A stretch of DNA of 64,000 nt from contig JAFLCD010000005.1 of assembly GCA_017302715.1 (NCBI GenBank), positions 62,001 through 126,000 on the forward strand, written 5' to 3'. Below, piece by piece: positions 8,605-17,746 of this stretch. Within the stretch, counting starts at the first letter, position 1. Each line of letters opens with the position of its first letter. The position numbers and the translations under genes were made by a program. Under the pieces are notes generated by a model. The model searched no databases. It had not been told where the DNA came from and worked only from the letters and a program-made list of their open reading frames with translations. The stretch comes from Deltaproteobacteria bacterium (GTDB lineage: Bacteria > Bdellovibrionota > UBA2394).

Positions 8605-9792
8605 ATGTTTGATGATCGCGACGTTGAGCTTAAGGGCCGACAATTAGTCGGCAAAAAAATCGATCTCATCGTGACCGGCGGAATTGCGGCGATCGAAAGT
8701 CCTAAGCTCGTTCGAGAACTGCGAAGATTTGGCGCAGAGGTTCGAGTCTTTATGACTCCTGCTGCCACTCAGTTTATCACTCCGCTTAGCTTAGAGTGGG
8801 CGAGTAAAAATAAAGTCATCACGGATCTAAGTGGTTCAGCCGAACATATCACGCACTCCGATGCTGTCATTGTAGCTCCAGCAACTTTGGATTTTATTTC
8901 AAAAACGGCGATGGGTTTTGCAGATTCAGCTGCAGGAACTTTACTTCAGAGTGCAATTAGTCGACTTCCAGTTTTTTTTGCTCCTTCAATGCATCTTTCT
9001 CTTTCACAGAATCCCATTTATCAAAATCATTTAAAAAATTTATCGAGTATTTCGAACGTAGAAATTTTTGATCCCGTTGAATCCGAAGGAAAAGCAAAAT
9101 TGCTTTCGTTTGAAGAAATCACGGCTCGCATTTGTCATCGCTTAAGTGCTTCTCAGTTAAAAAATATTTCTATGGTGATTTCGCTAGGGCCTACTCGATC
9201 TTATGCCGATGATTTTCGATATCTTTCTAATCGCTCCTCGGGAACATTAGGTTTTGCGATTGCAGACGAACTTTTTCGAAGGGGTGCTAACGTCACTTGC
9301 ATTGCTGGTCCTACCCAAATTCAAGTTCCTTCTTATTTGCCTGTTCGGTCTGTTGAAACTTTGGATCAGATGAGATTTGAATTTCTAGGAACGCTCGATT
9401 CTACAAAAGCCATGGTCGCGATTTTTTGCGCGGCCGTTTTAGATTTTGAAGTGACTTCAAAATCACTTGGAAAAACTTCTTCGAAATCAAACTGGAGTAT
9501 CGATCTTAAGCCCACTCAAAAATTAATTCAGTCCGTATCTGCAAAAAATATTTTGAAAGTAGGATTTAAGTTAGAAAGTAATATTTCTATCGAAACTCTA
9601 AAAGAAATTGCTAAAGATTCCGCCAAATCAAACGAAGCCCCAATCGTGGTAGCCAATCGAATGGAAGATATCGGCAATGGTAAGCACCGAGCTTTTATCT
9701 TCAACGCGACAACTCAAGAATTTTTTGAACTTCAATCTAAAAAAGAAATCGCACAAAAACTGGCTGACTTATTAGAGCAGGTAATTACTTAA
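8605..9792 (+). CDS. coaBC: CoaBC-like protein with altered CoaC site
   Basis: CoaBC joins Cys to 4-phosphopantothenate (C-terminal CoaB) and decarboxylates the product (N-terminal FMN-dependent CoaC) in coenzyme A synthesis. Matches in order: [13 protein letters not shown] near 78 followed by VIVAPAT, then CoaB motifs [19 protein letters not shown] and VGFKLE. Two CoaC hallmarks are changed: the PAMN motif reads APSMH, so the catalytic Asn is His, and the flexible ACG flap with the catalytic Cys is replaced by EGKAKLLS. CoaB keeps the Asn of SNRSSG. It may be CoaB-active only, or a very divergent enzyme. Its stop codon overlaps that of icd. Confidence 0.8.
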   Translation: MFDDRDVELKGRQLVGKKIDLIVTGGIAAIESPKLVRELRRFGAEVRVFMTPAATQFITPLSLEWASKNKVITDLSGSAEHITHSDAVIVAPATLDFISKTAMGFADSAAGTLLQSAISRLPVFFAPSMHLSLSQNPIYQNHLKNLSSISNVEIFDPVESEGKAKLLSFEEITARICHRLSASQLKNISMVISLGPTRSYADDFRYLSNRSSGTLGFAIADELFRRGANVTCIAGPTQIQVPSYLPVRSVETLDQMRFEFLGTLDSTKAMVAIFCAAVLDFEVTSKSLGKTSSKSNWSIDLKPTQKLIQSVSAKNILKVGFKLESNISIETLKEIAKDSAKSNEAPIVVANRMEDIGNGKHRAFIFNATTQEFFELQSKKEIAQKLADLLEQVIT

Positions 9793-11018
9793 AGTTTTAA
9801 ATTTCTTTTTAAAGTCTGCTCGATTGCATTTAAGAAATCCTCAGTCCAGAGATAATCCGATTCCTTCAGTTTATCTCCGTGAATGCAGAGAGCTAAATCC
9901 TTTGTCATTTTTCCTGCCTCGACCGTATCGACGCAGCTTTTCTCTAAAGTTTTACAAAACTCTTTAAGCTCTTCATTGCCGTCGAGTTTTGCGCGAAAAC
10001 CTAAGCCTTGCGACCATGCAAAAATCGAAGCGATTGGATTGGTCGAAGTTTTTTTACCTTTTTGATATTCGCGATAGTGTCGAGTGACTGTTCCGTGCGC
10101 GGCTTCAGCTTCCATGGTTTTTCCGTCTGGAGTAATCAGCGTAGAAGTCATCAACCCTAAAGATCCAAATCCTTGAGCAACGGTGTCTGACTGAACATCT
10201 CCGTCATAATTTTTACAAGCCCAAACAAAAGCTCCACTCGATTTCAAACAAAACGCAACCATATCGTCGATCAATCGGTGTTCGTAAGTAATTTTTTTCT
10301 CTTTGAATTTACCTTCAAATTCTTTCGTATAAATTTCTTCGAAAATATCTTTAAAGCGCCCATCGTATTTTTTTAAGATCGTATTTTTTGTCGAAAGATA
10401 GAGTGGCCATCCTTTTGTAAGCGCAACATTAAAACAAGACCGCGCAAATCCTTTAATCGATTCATCGGTATTGTACATCGCAAGCGCAACGCCATCGCCT
10501 TTGAAATCAAAAACTTCATGAGTTTGAGAATTTTTTGAATCCTCCGCCGTGAAAGTAATCGTGAGCTTTCCTTTTCCTTTCACCACGAAATCCGTGGCTT
10601 TGTACTGGTCACCAAAAGCATGTCGACCGATGCAGATCGGAGTATTCCAGTGAGGAACAAGGCGTGGAATATTTTTACAAATAATAGGTTCACGAAAAAC
10701 AGTTCCATCCAAAATATTTCGGATGCTGCCGTTTGGAGATTTCCACATTTTCTTTAAACTAAATTCTTTTACGCGCGCTTCGTCGGGAGTAATCGTCGCG
10801 CATTTAATTCCCACATGGTGTTCTAAAATAGCTTTGGCTGAATCAATGGTGACTTGATCATCCGTCTTGTCGCGATTTTCAATTCCGAGGTCGAAATATT
10901 TAATATCGAGTTCGAGATAAGGAAGAATAAGTTTTTCTTTGATCCACTTCCAAATGATGCGAGTCATTTCATCGCCATCAAGTTCAACCACAGGATTTTT
11001 TACGACGATTTTTTTCAT
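9789..11018 (-). CDS. icd: NADP-dependent isocitrate dehydrogenase, eukaryotic type
   Basis: This enzyme oxidatively decarboxylates isocitrate to 2-oxoglutarate in the TCA cycle, giving NADPH. The 409-residue sequence is of the homodimeric, eukaryote-like subfamily: start [14 protein letters not shown], substrate loop [32 protein letters not shown], and the C-terminal nucleotide-binding part [17 protein letters not shown]. Length is as expected and all these motifs are intact. It is monocistronic as far as can be seen, and its stop codon shares bases 9790-9791 with that of coaBC on the other strand. Confidence 0.95.
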   Translation of the reverse strand: MKKIVVKNPVVELDGDEMTRIIWKWIKEKLILPYLELDIKYFDLGIENRDKTDDQVTIDSAKAILEHHVGIKCATITPDEARVKEFSLKKMWKSPNGSIRNILDGTVFREPIICKNIPRLVPHWNTPICIGRHAFGDQYKATDFVVKGKGKLTITFTAEDSKNSQTHEVFDFKGDGVALAMYNTDESIKGFARSCFNVALTKGWPLYLSTKNTILKKYDGRFKDIFEEIYTKEFEGKFKEKKITYEHRLIDDMVAFCLKSSGAFVWACKNYDGDVQSDTVAQGFGSLGLMTSTLITPDGKTMEAEAAHGTVTRHYREYQKGKKTSTNPIASIFAWSQGLGFRAKLDGNEELKEFCKTLEKSCVDTVEAGKMTKDLALCIHGDKLKESDYLWTEDFLNAIEQTLKRNLKL

Positions 11019-11071
11019 ATGGAGCTCAGACTAATGGAAGTCTGGGTTTGGATGCTACGAAAAAGCTAGTG

Positions 11072-11944
11072 CTAAAAAAGTAACTGAGCGTTTACGCCGT
11101 AGCCGTTGGAATCTGGACCCGAAGTAGTGCGCATATACATTCCGTAAATTTCAAATTTGGGGCTGACGATCCCGCCACCTGCAGAATAAAAAGAATAATC
11201 CGTCGAATGATTCCAATGATAACCGCCACGAACTGCAAAGTAATTTTTCATCAGATAGTCGCCGCCCAATGAGTAGTTCCAATCTTGATTGTGAATATTG
11301 AAGCGACGATCAGCATCGAAAGCGACTCGAATTTGGTTTGGATTCGAATACATGATTCCCATTTTTACTTGAGGAGGAAGTTGCGTATTTTTTTCTCTAT
11401 CTAAAACAGATTTCACTGAGCCTCCGATTGAAATTTGATAAGCAACCGGAATAAGCACGCCCATCGTTCCGCTAAAGTGCCAACCTTTTCCTGGACTCAC
11501 TCCTGTAAAACGAAGTGCGCTCGTTGAAACACCTAAAGCGCCGTAAGGGGTCTTGTACGCAACAGCCAAAGTATAAGACTGTCTTTTAGGGCGTCCGTAA
11601 CTTACGGAGCCAAAATGAAAACCGGATAAAACTCCCTTATTTCCATCAATGGTTGAAGCTGAATACGAAGTTTGTTCGCGCGCCGTTTCTAAGTAGTGAC
11701 CACCAATCGAATAGCGTCGCTCGTAATACATGAGGCCCGCTGGATTATTTAAAAATGCATCGTGATCTGATGAAGACGCAGCCGAGGCTCCGCCCATCAT
11801 AAAGGTCGTCGGGCCCCAATCGGCCATATCTGAAAAAGGAAGTTCCTCTGTCGCAAGAACGGTGGAAGTCTTTAAAAAGACATAGATTATCGCTAAAGCA
11901 GGAGCCAACTTGGTAGGGGTCTTTACAGATAGAAATCGTCTCAT
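11072..11944 (-). CDS. predicted outer-membrane beta-barrel protein
   Basis: A 290-residue protein with a hydrophobic N-terminal segment (about 10-32, ending near ATEEL) that could be a signal peptide, and a C-terminal Phe after alternating hydrophobic residues (VNAQLLF), as in outer-membrane barrels. The motif FLNNPAGL near 65 is seen in FadL/PorV-like barrels. Many Tyr/Gly-rich amphipathic strands follow. The ligand is unknown. It lies 53 bases upstream of icd on the same strand and is divergent from dksA across a 161-base gap in which I see no clear site. Confidence 0.65.
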   Translation of the reverse strand: MRRFLSVKTPTKLAPALAIIYVFLKTSTVLATEELPFSDMADWGPTTFMMGGASAASSSDHDAFLNNPAGLMYYERRYSIGGHYLETAREQTSYSASTIDGNKGVLSGFHFGSVSYGRPKRQSYTLAVAYKTPYGALGVSTSALRFTGVSPGKGWHFSGTMGVLIPVAYQISIGGSVKSVLDREKNTQLPPQVKMGIMYSNPNQIRVAFDADRRFNIHNQDWNYSLGGDYLMKNYFAVRGGYHWNHSTDYSFYSAGGGIVSPKFEIYGMYMRTTSGPDSNGYGVNAQLLF

Positions 11945-12105
11945 TAGAATCTTAGGTTACATCCGGGGGAGGCACAGGCAAGCAAAAGACCTGCCAAAAG
12001 TCTTATGCGGATAGTGAAAGATTTTGATTGATCTAGAAAGATTGAATCATTAAGTAAAACGCGTTCTGTAAGAGCCGCGAGGCGATGAAAAGAGGATGGT
12101 ATCAA

Positions 12106-12543
12106 ATGCTGAATAAGAAAAAGCTAGTAGACTACAAAAAGGTACTTCAAAGTCGCTTGAGCGAATTGTTGAACGAGGCTGATCGCACCGTTAAAAATAT
12201 TTCTGAAACTCAAGGTGAGACCTCGTCCGATCCAACGGATCAAGCCGTTTTAGAATTAGATCGAAATCGATTATTGCGATTTAAAGATCGCGAAAGAAAG
12301 CTCATTCGAAAAATCGAAAAAGCTTTAAACCGAATTGAAGATGGTTCTTACGGAGGCTGCGAAGCATGCGGCTCTCCTATCAATGAAGCTCGTCTTAAAG
12401 CTCGCCCGATGACAACCCTTTGCATTGATTGCGCTACCGAAATGGAAAGCGAAAAAGCAAAGAGCAAATTGTTTGGCGGCGAAAGCACCTTACCTGATGA
12501 TGCAGGTGAAGACGAAGGTGATGACGAAGCAAACGCAGTCTAA
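12106..12543 (+). CDS. dksA: DksA/TraR-family transcription factor
   Basis: DksA binds the secondary channel of RNA polymerase and, with ppGpp, tunes stable-RNA and amino-acid promoters. The protein has the coiled-coil tip motif DPTDQA (DxxDxA) and a four-Cys zinc finger with C85, C88, C106 and C109. It ends in an acidic tail. ATG 12106 is preferred over ATG 12085 because agagga (12091-12096) is a good Shine-Dalgarno nine bases upstream. It is followed by a large hairpin. Confidence 0.88.
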   Translation: MLNKKKLVDYKKVLQSRLSELLNEADRTVKNISETQGETSSDPTDQAVLELDRNRLLRFKDRERKLIRKIEKALNRIEDGSYGGCEACGSPINEARLKARPMTTLCIDCATEMESEKAKSKLFGGESTLPDDAGEDEGDDEANAV

Positions 12544-12609
12544 TTTAAAATAAGCATCTTCTTTGTTGCGCTATGCTGCTCGCGACGCCTCGAAGCTGAT
12601 TATTTTAAA
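12544..12609. other. long imperfect hairpin after dksA
   Basis: Bases 12544-12561 and 12592-12609 are an inverted repeat matching at 16 of 18 positions. Inside the loop gttgcg (12565-12570) can pair with cgcgac (about 12580-12586) allowing one G-U. It starts directly after the dksA stop codon. No T-run follows in the plus direction, so it is not a classical intrinsic terminator. It may stabilise the dksA transcript 3' end or be part of a small RNA. Confidence 0.4.
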
Positions 12610-12632
12610 CCAGCCTAATTAAATCTTAGTTT

Positions 12633-12654
12633 AAAAAAAAGGCCGAGGGCCTTT
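12633..12654 (-). terminator. intrinsic terminator of the phaR-like gene
   Basis: Read on the minus strand, a 7-base stem (aaaggcc / ggccttt, 12638-12654) with loop ctc runs straight into eight T residues (12633-12640). It lies 14 bases beyond the stop codon of the PhaR-like gene. This is the only convincing intrinsic terminator between convergent genes in the window. Confidence 0.65.
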
Positions 12655-12667
12655 CCAGTTAACCTGA

Positions 12668-13225
12668 TTAAGGCGCTCGGCTTTCAAGCGTGGTAAGACG
12701 GTTGGCAATCGCTTGAAATTCAGTTGAAACCTCTGGATTTGCTTTTACCGAAGTTAAATGTTTTTCAAGTTTAGCTTCGATTTTCTGATCCAGATTTTCT
12801 TGATGAGCAGATGTTGCAGCTCGAATTTGATTAATGAGCGCTGCACCTTCTTGAGAATTTAATTCACCTTTTTTAACCAAACGATCGATGTGAATTTGCA
12901 TTTCTTCTAAGGTCTTCGCTGTTGATGTCAAAGAACCTAAAATGAATTTTTGCATAAATTCATAAAGATTATTGCTCGCACTCTTAATGATATTTTTCAA
13001 AATGCTGACAGGAAGAACGCTTTGATTCGTTTTTTCTTGTTCATAGAGCACTTGAGTTAAAATCAACGCAGTTACATCGTCTTTAGTATTGTTGTCGATA
13101 ACGACAATCTCTTCGCCTTCACGAATCATTTTCGCGATGCCATCAAGTGTGACGTAGCAAGAGTCTTGTGTGTCGTAGAGCTTACGATTTTGATATTTTT
13201 TGATAATACGAATTGATTCTGACAT
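12668..13225 (-). CDS. phaR: PHB/PHA-accumulation regulator-type DNA-binding protein
   Basis: The N-terminal 60 residues match the PHB_acc_N DNA-binding domain: IRIIKKYQNRKLYDT, then SCYVTLDGIAKMIREGEEIVV and DVTALILTQ. In PHA producers such proteins repress phasin genes and sense polymer. The second half is helical and coiled-coil-like, as in phasin-like tails. Start M at 13225 follows a G-rich Shine-Dalgarno (seven Gs); a longer reading from 13249 is less likely. No PHA synthase, phasin or depolymerase gene is in the window, so its targets here are unknown. Divergent from nuoA. Confidence 0.8.
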   Translation of the reverse strand: MSESIRIIKKYQNRKLYDTQDSCYVTLDGIAKMIREGEEIVVIDNNTKDDVTALILTQVLYEQEKTNQSVLPVSILKNIIKSASNNLYEFMQKFILGSLTSTAKTLEEMQIHIDRLVKKGELNSQEGAALINQIRAATSAHQENLDQKIEAKLEKHLTSVKANPEVSTEFQAIANRLTTLESRAP

Positions 13226-13333
13226 TCCAGTCCCCCCCAAAAAAAACATTAGAACTTTCTATTTTCTGATCGATCCCCGAATCGCTCAGCTTTCCGCCGC
13301 TCTCCTCAACAACGGAAAAAGAAAACTCAATCC

Positions 13334-13362
13334 CTGAGAATATTACAGAGGTCGCTGAGAAT
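13334..13362. promoter_or_regulatory. direct repeat in the phaR/nuoA divergent region
   Basis: The octamer ctgagaat occurs at 13334-13341 and 13355-13362, spaced 21 bases (two helical turns). It lies in the 236-base gap between the two divergent starts, the longest gap of the window. It could be a binding site for a dimeric regulator, possibly the PhaR-like protein itself. Support is positional only. Confidence 0.25.
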
Positions 13363-13417
13363 GGGGTCAAGACTTTTTCAACTCACTGCAGAAAAATCAA
13401 ATGCGAAACAAGCATCG

Positions 13418-13447
13418 TTGACCGTCAGAACAATGGTCCGATAGAAT
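13418..13447 (+). promoter_or_regulatory. candidate sigma-70 promoter of the nuo operon
   Basis: A -35 like TTGACC (13418-13423) and a -10 like TAGAAT (13442-13447) are spaced 18 bases apart. Transcription would begin near 13454, about eight bases before the nuoA start, giving a very short leader. It is the best hexamer pair I see in this gap. Confidence 0.4.
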
Positions 13448-13461
13448 GCGCCCAGGTTAAA

Positions 13462-13839
13462 ATGCTTATATCGGACTATTTAGGCGTTCTTGTTCTATTC
13501 TTTCTAGGTCTTCTCGTGGGCGTAGGCGCTCTCGCAGCCGCTCGTTTCTTAGGCGCGAGCCGTTTTTATCCCAATAAAAACTCACCTTATGAGTGTGGAA
13601 TTCCAAGTGAAGGTGCTGAGAACCAACGTTTTAGCGTAAAATTCTACCTCGTCGCTGTTTCTTTCATTTTATTTGATATCGAAGCCGTTTTTTTAATTCC
13701 TTGGGCGATGACTTTTCATCCGCTTCTAGAAGCTAAAGAAGGTCTTTATTTTTTAACCGTAGGCTTTGTCTTTTTGTTCGTTCTGACTTTGGGGCTTATC
13801 TATGAATGGCGAAAGGGTCTACTTGATTGGAATGTTTAG
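13462..13839 (+). CDS. nuoA: NADH-quinone oxidoreductase subunit A
   Basis: NuoA is a small membrane subunit of Complex I near the quinone-site junction with the peripheral arm. The 125-residue protein has three membrane helices (about 8-30, 62-82, 92-112). The conserved loop between helices 1 and 2 carries YECGIPSEG with the family Cys, and FYLVAVSFILFDIEAVFLIPWA follows. It opens a seven-gene operon; nuoB, which normally follows, is absent and nuoH comes instead. Confidence 0.93.
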   Translation: MLISDYLGVLVLFFLGLLVGVGALAAARFLGASRFYPNKNSPYECGIPSEGAENQRFSVKFYLVAVSFILFDIEAVFLIPWAMTFHPLLEAKEGLYFLTVGFVFLFVLTLGLIYEWRKGLLDWNV

Positions 13840-13848
13840 CGGGGCTCT

Positions 13849-14937
13849 ATGAATGAAACGATGATCGCTTGGGCCTTTTTTGCCGGTAAAATCCTTCTTT
13901 TGTTTGGATTAGCTTTTGGTTTCATCGCGCCCATTATGGTTTGGGTCGAGAGGCGCGTCTGCGCGTTGATTCAAGATCGATACGGTCCTAATCGAGTGGG
14001 ACCTTTGGGCTTACTTCAAACTTTAGCAGACGGAATTAAGCTTTTACTTAAAGAAGATTTGCGCCCAAATGAAGTTCGACCTTGGTTTTTTATTTTGGCG
14101 CCGATTATTTGCGTGATTCCAGCGACGATGGCCTTTGCCGTTATTCCTTTTGGCCCGCCAACAACTTTAGGCGGGCTTTTTGCTGAGCCCAAGCGACTTC
14201 AAATTGCAGAACTTAACGCCGGATTTTTATATGTGCTTGCGATTGGATCACTTGGAGTTTATTCGATCGCTCTCGCAGGATGGGCAAGCAACAATAAATT
14301 TAGCGTGCTTGGATCTCTTCGCGCTTCGGCCCAGATGATTAGCTACGAACTTGCAGCAGGTTTAGCTCTTGTTTCGGTGGTTTTACTTTCTGGCTCGGTT
14401 GATTTGGTGAAAATTGTCGAATCTCAAACTTATCTTTGGAATATTTTTCCAGGATTTTTAGCATTCTTAATTTTTCTTCCCGCTATTTTTGCAGAAACAA
14501 ATCGAACGCCTTTCGATTTGCCTGAAGCTGAAGCGGAACTTGTGGTCGGTTATCACACCGAATATTCAGGAATGAAATTTGGACTCTTCTTTTTGGCTGA
14601 GTACGTAAATATGACGACGGTCTCTGCTTTAGCCGTGCTGATGTTTTTTGGCGGCTGGGAATTTTTACCTTTCTTGCCTTGGAAAGATGTCGGAGTAGAC
14701 GTGAACGGATTAATTCCACTTTTCGGTGGCTTTAGTTTGCCCGCAGTTATTATTCCGTTTTCTTGGTTCGCGGCGAAAGTGGCTTTCTTTATGTTTCTGT
14801 TCGTTTGGGTTCGCTGGACGGTGCCACGATTTCGCTACGATCAGTTGATGAGTTTAGGTTGGAAAACTTTAATTCCACTTGGAATCTTTAATATTATTTT
14901 AACCACGGCCGTGATCGTGTTTCATCGGATGTCATAA
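13849..14937 (+). CDS. nuoH: NADH-quinone oxidoreductase subunit H
   Basis: NuoH forms most of the quinone chamber of Complex I. The 362-residue protein has about eight membrane helices. Recognisable stretches are ERRVCALIQDRYGPNRVGP after helix 1, the acidic loop ETNRTPFDLPEAEAELV and GYHTEYSGMKF. It starts nine bases after nuoA and its stop codon overlaps the nuoJ start (TAATG), so the operon is translationally coupled. Confidence 0.95.
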   Translation: MNETMIAWAFFAGKILLLFGLAFGFIAPIMVWVERRVCALIQDRYGPNRVGPLGLLQTLADGIKLLLKEDLRPNEVRPWFFILAPIICVIPATMAFAVIPFGPPTTLGGLFAEPKRLQIAELNAGFLYVLAIGSLGVYSIALAGWASNNKFSVLGSLRASAQMISYELAAGLALVSVVLLSGSVDLVKIVESQTYLWNIFPGFLAFLIFLPAIFAETNRTPFDLPEAEAELVVGYHTEYSGMKFGLFFLAEYVNMTTVSALAVLMFFGGWEFLPFLPWKDVGVDVNGLIPLFGGFSLPAVIIPFSWFAAKVAFFMFLFVWVRWTVPRFRYDQLMSLGWKTLIPLGIFNIILTTAVIVFHRMS

Positions 14938-15515
14938 TGGAAATTCAGCAGATACTTTTTTTTAGTTTCGCCGCTCTCATTTTGTTAAGCGCTGCTTTAG
15001 TTGCGCTGAGACCGCGTCCGATTGAAAGTGCGATGTGGTTGATCTTGAATTTTTTTCTTACCGCCGGTCTTTATATTTTGCTTGGCTCTAATTTTGTCAG
15101 CATCATTCAAGTTCTCGTCTATGCCGGTGCGATCATGGTGCTCTTTGTTTTTGTGATTTTGCTTTTGAATCTGGATCCTCGCGAGTTTGGATCAGAAGCG
15201 GGATTGCCGTGGACAAGCTTAGTCATGTTTATCGGATTTTTAACCTTCATTGTTTTATCTCTGCATGTCGCAACACCTGAGCTCATGAAAAAATTGCCTG
15301 AAATTAAAGAGACAGGTGCTGGTGTTTTTGGATCTATCGAATCGATTTCAATGGTACTTCTCAAAAATTATGTCTGGGGATTTGAAATCGCGGGTGTGAT
15401 TTTATTGTTGGCACTCATTGGTGTTGGCTTACTTGCTTATCGAAAGCCTCCCGTTCGTGCTCGCGCTATTCACACATCGACTACCGACACAATGAAAGAC
15501 GGGGGGGCCTCGTGA
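14937..15515 (+). CDS. nuoJ: NADH-quinone oxidoreductase subunit J
   Basis: NuoJ is a five-helix membrane subunit of Complex I. The 192-residue protein has the conserved third-helix region VQVLVYAGAIMVLFVFVILLLNL near 60-80, and helices near 5-22, 28-48, 95-112 and 150-170. The C-terminal tail is polar. It overlaps nuoH by one base and nuoK by four (GTGA). Spacing and order H-J-K match standard nuo operons except that nuoI is missing between H and J. Confidence 0.93.
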   Translation: MEIQQILFFSFAALILLSAALVALRPRPIESAMWLILNFFLTAGLYILLGSNFVSIIQVLVYAGAIMVLFVFVILLLNLDPREFGSEAGLPWTSLVMFIGFLTFIVLSLHVATPELMKKLPEIKETGAGVFGSIESISMVLLKNYVWGFEIAGVILLLALIGVGLLAYRKPPVRARAIHTSTTDTMKDGGAS

Positions 15516-15823
15516 TGATGTCTGTTCCTATTTCTTATCTTTTATTTTTGAGCTTCGGAGTTTTTTGTTTTGGCGCTTGTGGATTTCTCATTCGAAAAAA
15601 TGCTCTCTCTCTTTTGATTTGCCTCGAGCTTATGTTGAGTGGCGTGAATATCGCTTTTGTTTCTTTTTCACGTCTTCATCAAAATGAAGCGGGCAATATT
15701 CTCTATTTTTTGGTGATCACAGTAGCGGCTTGCGAAAGTGCTGTGGGTCTCGCACTGATTTTGAACTTTTTTAGAATTAAGAAAAATATTCGTTTAGAAG
15801 AAGCGAACGCACTTGAAGGGTAA
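15512..15823 (+). CDS. nuoK: NADH-quinone oxidoreductase subunit K
   Basis: NuoK is a three-helix antiporter-like subunit of Complex I. The 103-residue protein shows the family run ALSLLICLELMLSGVNIAF, with the membrane Glu of the proton path, and the second Glu in VAACESAVGLALI. The start may be GTG 15512 (overlapping the nuoJ stop) or the ATG codons at 15515 and 15518. Confidence 0.93.
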   Translation: MMMSVPISYLLFLSFGVFCFGACGFLIRKNALSLLICLELMLSGVNIAFVSFSRLHQNEAGNILYFLVITVAACESAVGLALILNFFRIKKNIRLEEANALEG

Positions 15824-15828
15824 TTGAA

Positions 15829-17742
15829 ATGGATAACCCCACTGAAATTTTAAGTTTTGTGATGGGTGCTGCTGCACTCATGCCTTTGCTTGGCGCTTGT
15901 CTCTGGTTTTGGATTGGAAAAAAGTTCGGCAATGAAAAGGTTGCAGAAAAAATTGTAAGCGTTGGTGCTGTCAGTTTCATGGCCGTCAGTTTTTTTTGCG
16001 TTCTCTATACTTTTTTAAATGTGGAAGGCTCGGCTCGCGTAACATTTTTTGAATGGATTCGATTTAATTCTAAGTCGGCAGTGAATTTTGCATTTTTGCT
16101 CGATCCGCTTTCACTTACTTTAGGTTTGGTCGTCACTGGCATCGGAACTTTGATTCACCTCTATGCATCCGGCTATATGCATGGCGATCCAGGGTTCGGT
16201 AGATTTTTTACTTATCTTAATTTGTTCGTCTTCTCGATGTTGATGCTGACGTTTAGCGATTCACTTGTTGGAGTTTTCTTAGGTTGGGAAGGTGTAGGAC
16301 TTTGCTCGTACTTCCTCATCAGCTTTTGGTTTTCGGAAGAAGAAAATGCGAACGCTGGAAAAAAAGCTTTCATCGTCAATCGGATCGGAGATCTTGGATT
16401 TTTAATTGCGATGTGCGCGCTCTTTAAAGTTTTTGGAACCTTGAATATTCCTGAGTTACTGGCAGCTGTTCAAGCGGGCTCACTCACTCCCGATCAACTT
16501 TTTTGGATTAAGATCGCTTGTTTTGGACTTGTCTTGGGTGCGACAGGAAAATCCGCGCAGATTCCTCTGTATGTCTGGCTTCCAGATGCAATGGCGGGTC
16601 CAACTCCAGTTTCTGCACTTATTCACGCGGCGACGATGGTTACGGCGGGAGTTTATTTAACGTGTCGAATGCAGCCCTTATTTTTACTCAATCTTGAAAT
16701 TTTAGAAATTTTAGCTTTCATTGGCGGACTCACTGCCATTTTTGCGGCTTCAATCGCCATTTTTCAAAATGATATTAAAAAAGTTTTGGCATATTCGACG
16801 ATCTCTCAGTTGGGATTTATGTTTTTAGCGGTTGGATTGATTGCTCCTGTTGCCGCTTTTTTTCATTTGATCACTCACGCTTGCTTTAAAGCTCTTTTAT
16901 TTTTAGGTGCGGGATCTGTCATTCACGGACTCCACCACGAACAAGATATGAGACATATGGGTGGCATTCGAAAAAAAATGCCGCTGACTTTTTGGACGGT
17001 GACCATCGGAGTTTTTGCAATCGCTGGTATTCCTCCGCTTTCTGGATTTGTAAGTAAGGATGAAATTTTACATTTCACATGGCACTCACATCGTTGGTGG
17101 TTGATTATGTTTGCGTTTACCACGGCATTTTTAACTTCCTTTTATATGGGAAGACTTTGGGTGATGACTTTCTTTGGAAAATTTAGAGGTCATCATGAGG
17201 CCCACGAATCTCCAGTTAGCATGACGGCAGTTTTAATTGTGCTTGCGATTTTATCGGCAATTGCTGGAGCTTTAAATTGGCCAGAACTTTGGGGCGGAAG
17301 CGAAAGATTGAATGAATATTTAAGAGCTGTGGTTTCTCAAGCTGCGGGTGAACATACTGAAGAAGCTTTTTACTCTTCACTTAAGCTTGCGGGAATTTCT
17401 TCTCTGGTGGGAATCGCGGGATTAACGCTTGCCTGGTTTCGCTATCGAAATTTTGCAGGCGAAGAATTTAAGGCGCCGATTTTTAGAATTTTCAAAAATA
17501 AATATTATATCGACGAGATTTATGATTTTGCCGTCGTTCAAAATTTAAAACGAATTGGATACGCGCTTTGGAAGGGCGTCGATGGATTTGTAATCGATGG
17601 ATTTTTAAATGGCTGTGCTTCTGTCTCAACCAAAGCTTCTTTAAGATTTAGACGTTTGCAGACAGGAATGACCCAGCAATATGCGCTTTGGGTTTGGATT
17701 GGATTTTTACTTTTGCTTTTTGGTGCATGGTCATTGAGGTGA
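15829..17742 (+). CDS. nuoL: NADH-quinone oxidoreductase subunit L
   Basis: NuoL is the distal proton-pumping, Mrp-antiporter-like subunit of Complex I, with the long lateral helix at its C-terminus. The 637-residue protein has about 15-16 membrane helices. Family stretches include FLGWEGVGLCSYFLISFW, the Lys-bearing GKSAQIPLYVWLPDAMAGPTPVSALIHAATMV and KKVLAYSTISQLGFM. It ends with the amphipathic lateral-helix segment and a last membrane helix. It sits five bases after nuoK. Confidence 0.95.
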   Translation: MDNPTEILSFVMGAAALMPLLGACLWFWIGKKFGNEKVAEKIVSVGAVSFMAVSFFCVLYTFLNVEGSARVTFFEWIRFNSKSAVNFAFLLDPLSLTLGLVVTGIGTLIHLYASGYMHGDPGFGRFFTYLNLFVFSMLMLTFSDSLVGVFLGWEGVGLCSYFLISFWFSEEENANAGKKAFIVNRIGDLGFLIAMCALFKVFGTLNIPELLAAVQAGSLTPDQLFWIKIACFGLVLGATGKSAQIPLYVWLPDAMAGPTPVSALIHAATMVTAGVYLTCRMQPLFLLNLEILEILAFIGGLTAIFAASIAIFQNDIKKVLAYSTISQLGFMFLAVGLIAPVAAFFHLITHACFKALLFLGAGSVIHGLHHEQDMRHMGGIRKKMPLTFWTVTIGVFAIAGIPPLSGFVSKDEILHFTWHSHRWWLIMFAFTTAFLTSFYMGRLWVMTFFGKFRGHHEAHESPVSMTAVLIVLAILSAIAGALNWPELWGGSERLNEYLRAVVSQAAGEHTEEAFYSSLKLAGISSLVGIAGLTLAWFRYRNFAGEEFKAPIFRIFKNKYYIDEIYDFAVVQNLKRIGYALWKGVDGFVIDGFLNGCASVSTKASLRFRRLQTGMTQQYALWVWIGFLLLLFGAWSLR

Positions 17743-17746
17743 ATTT

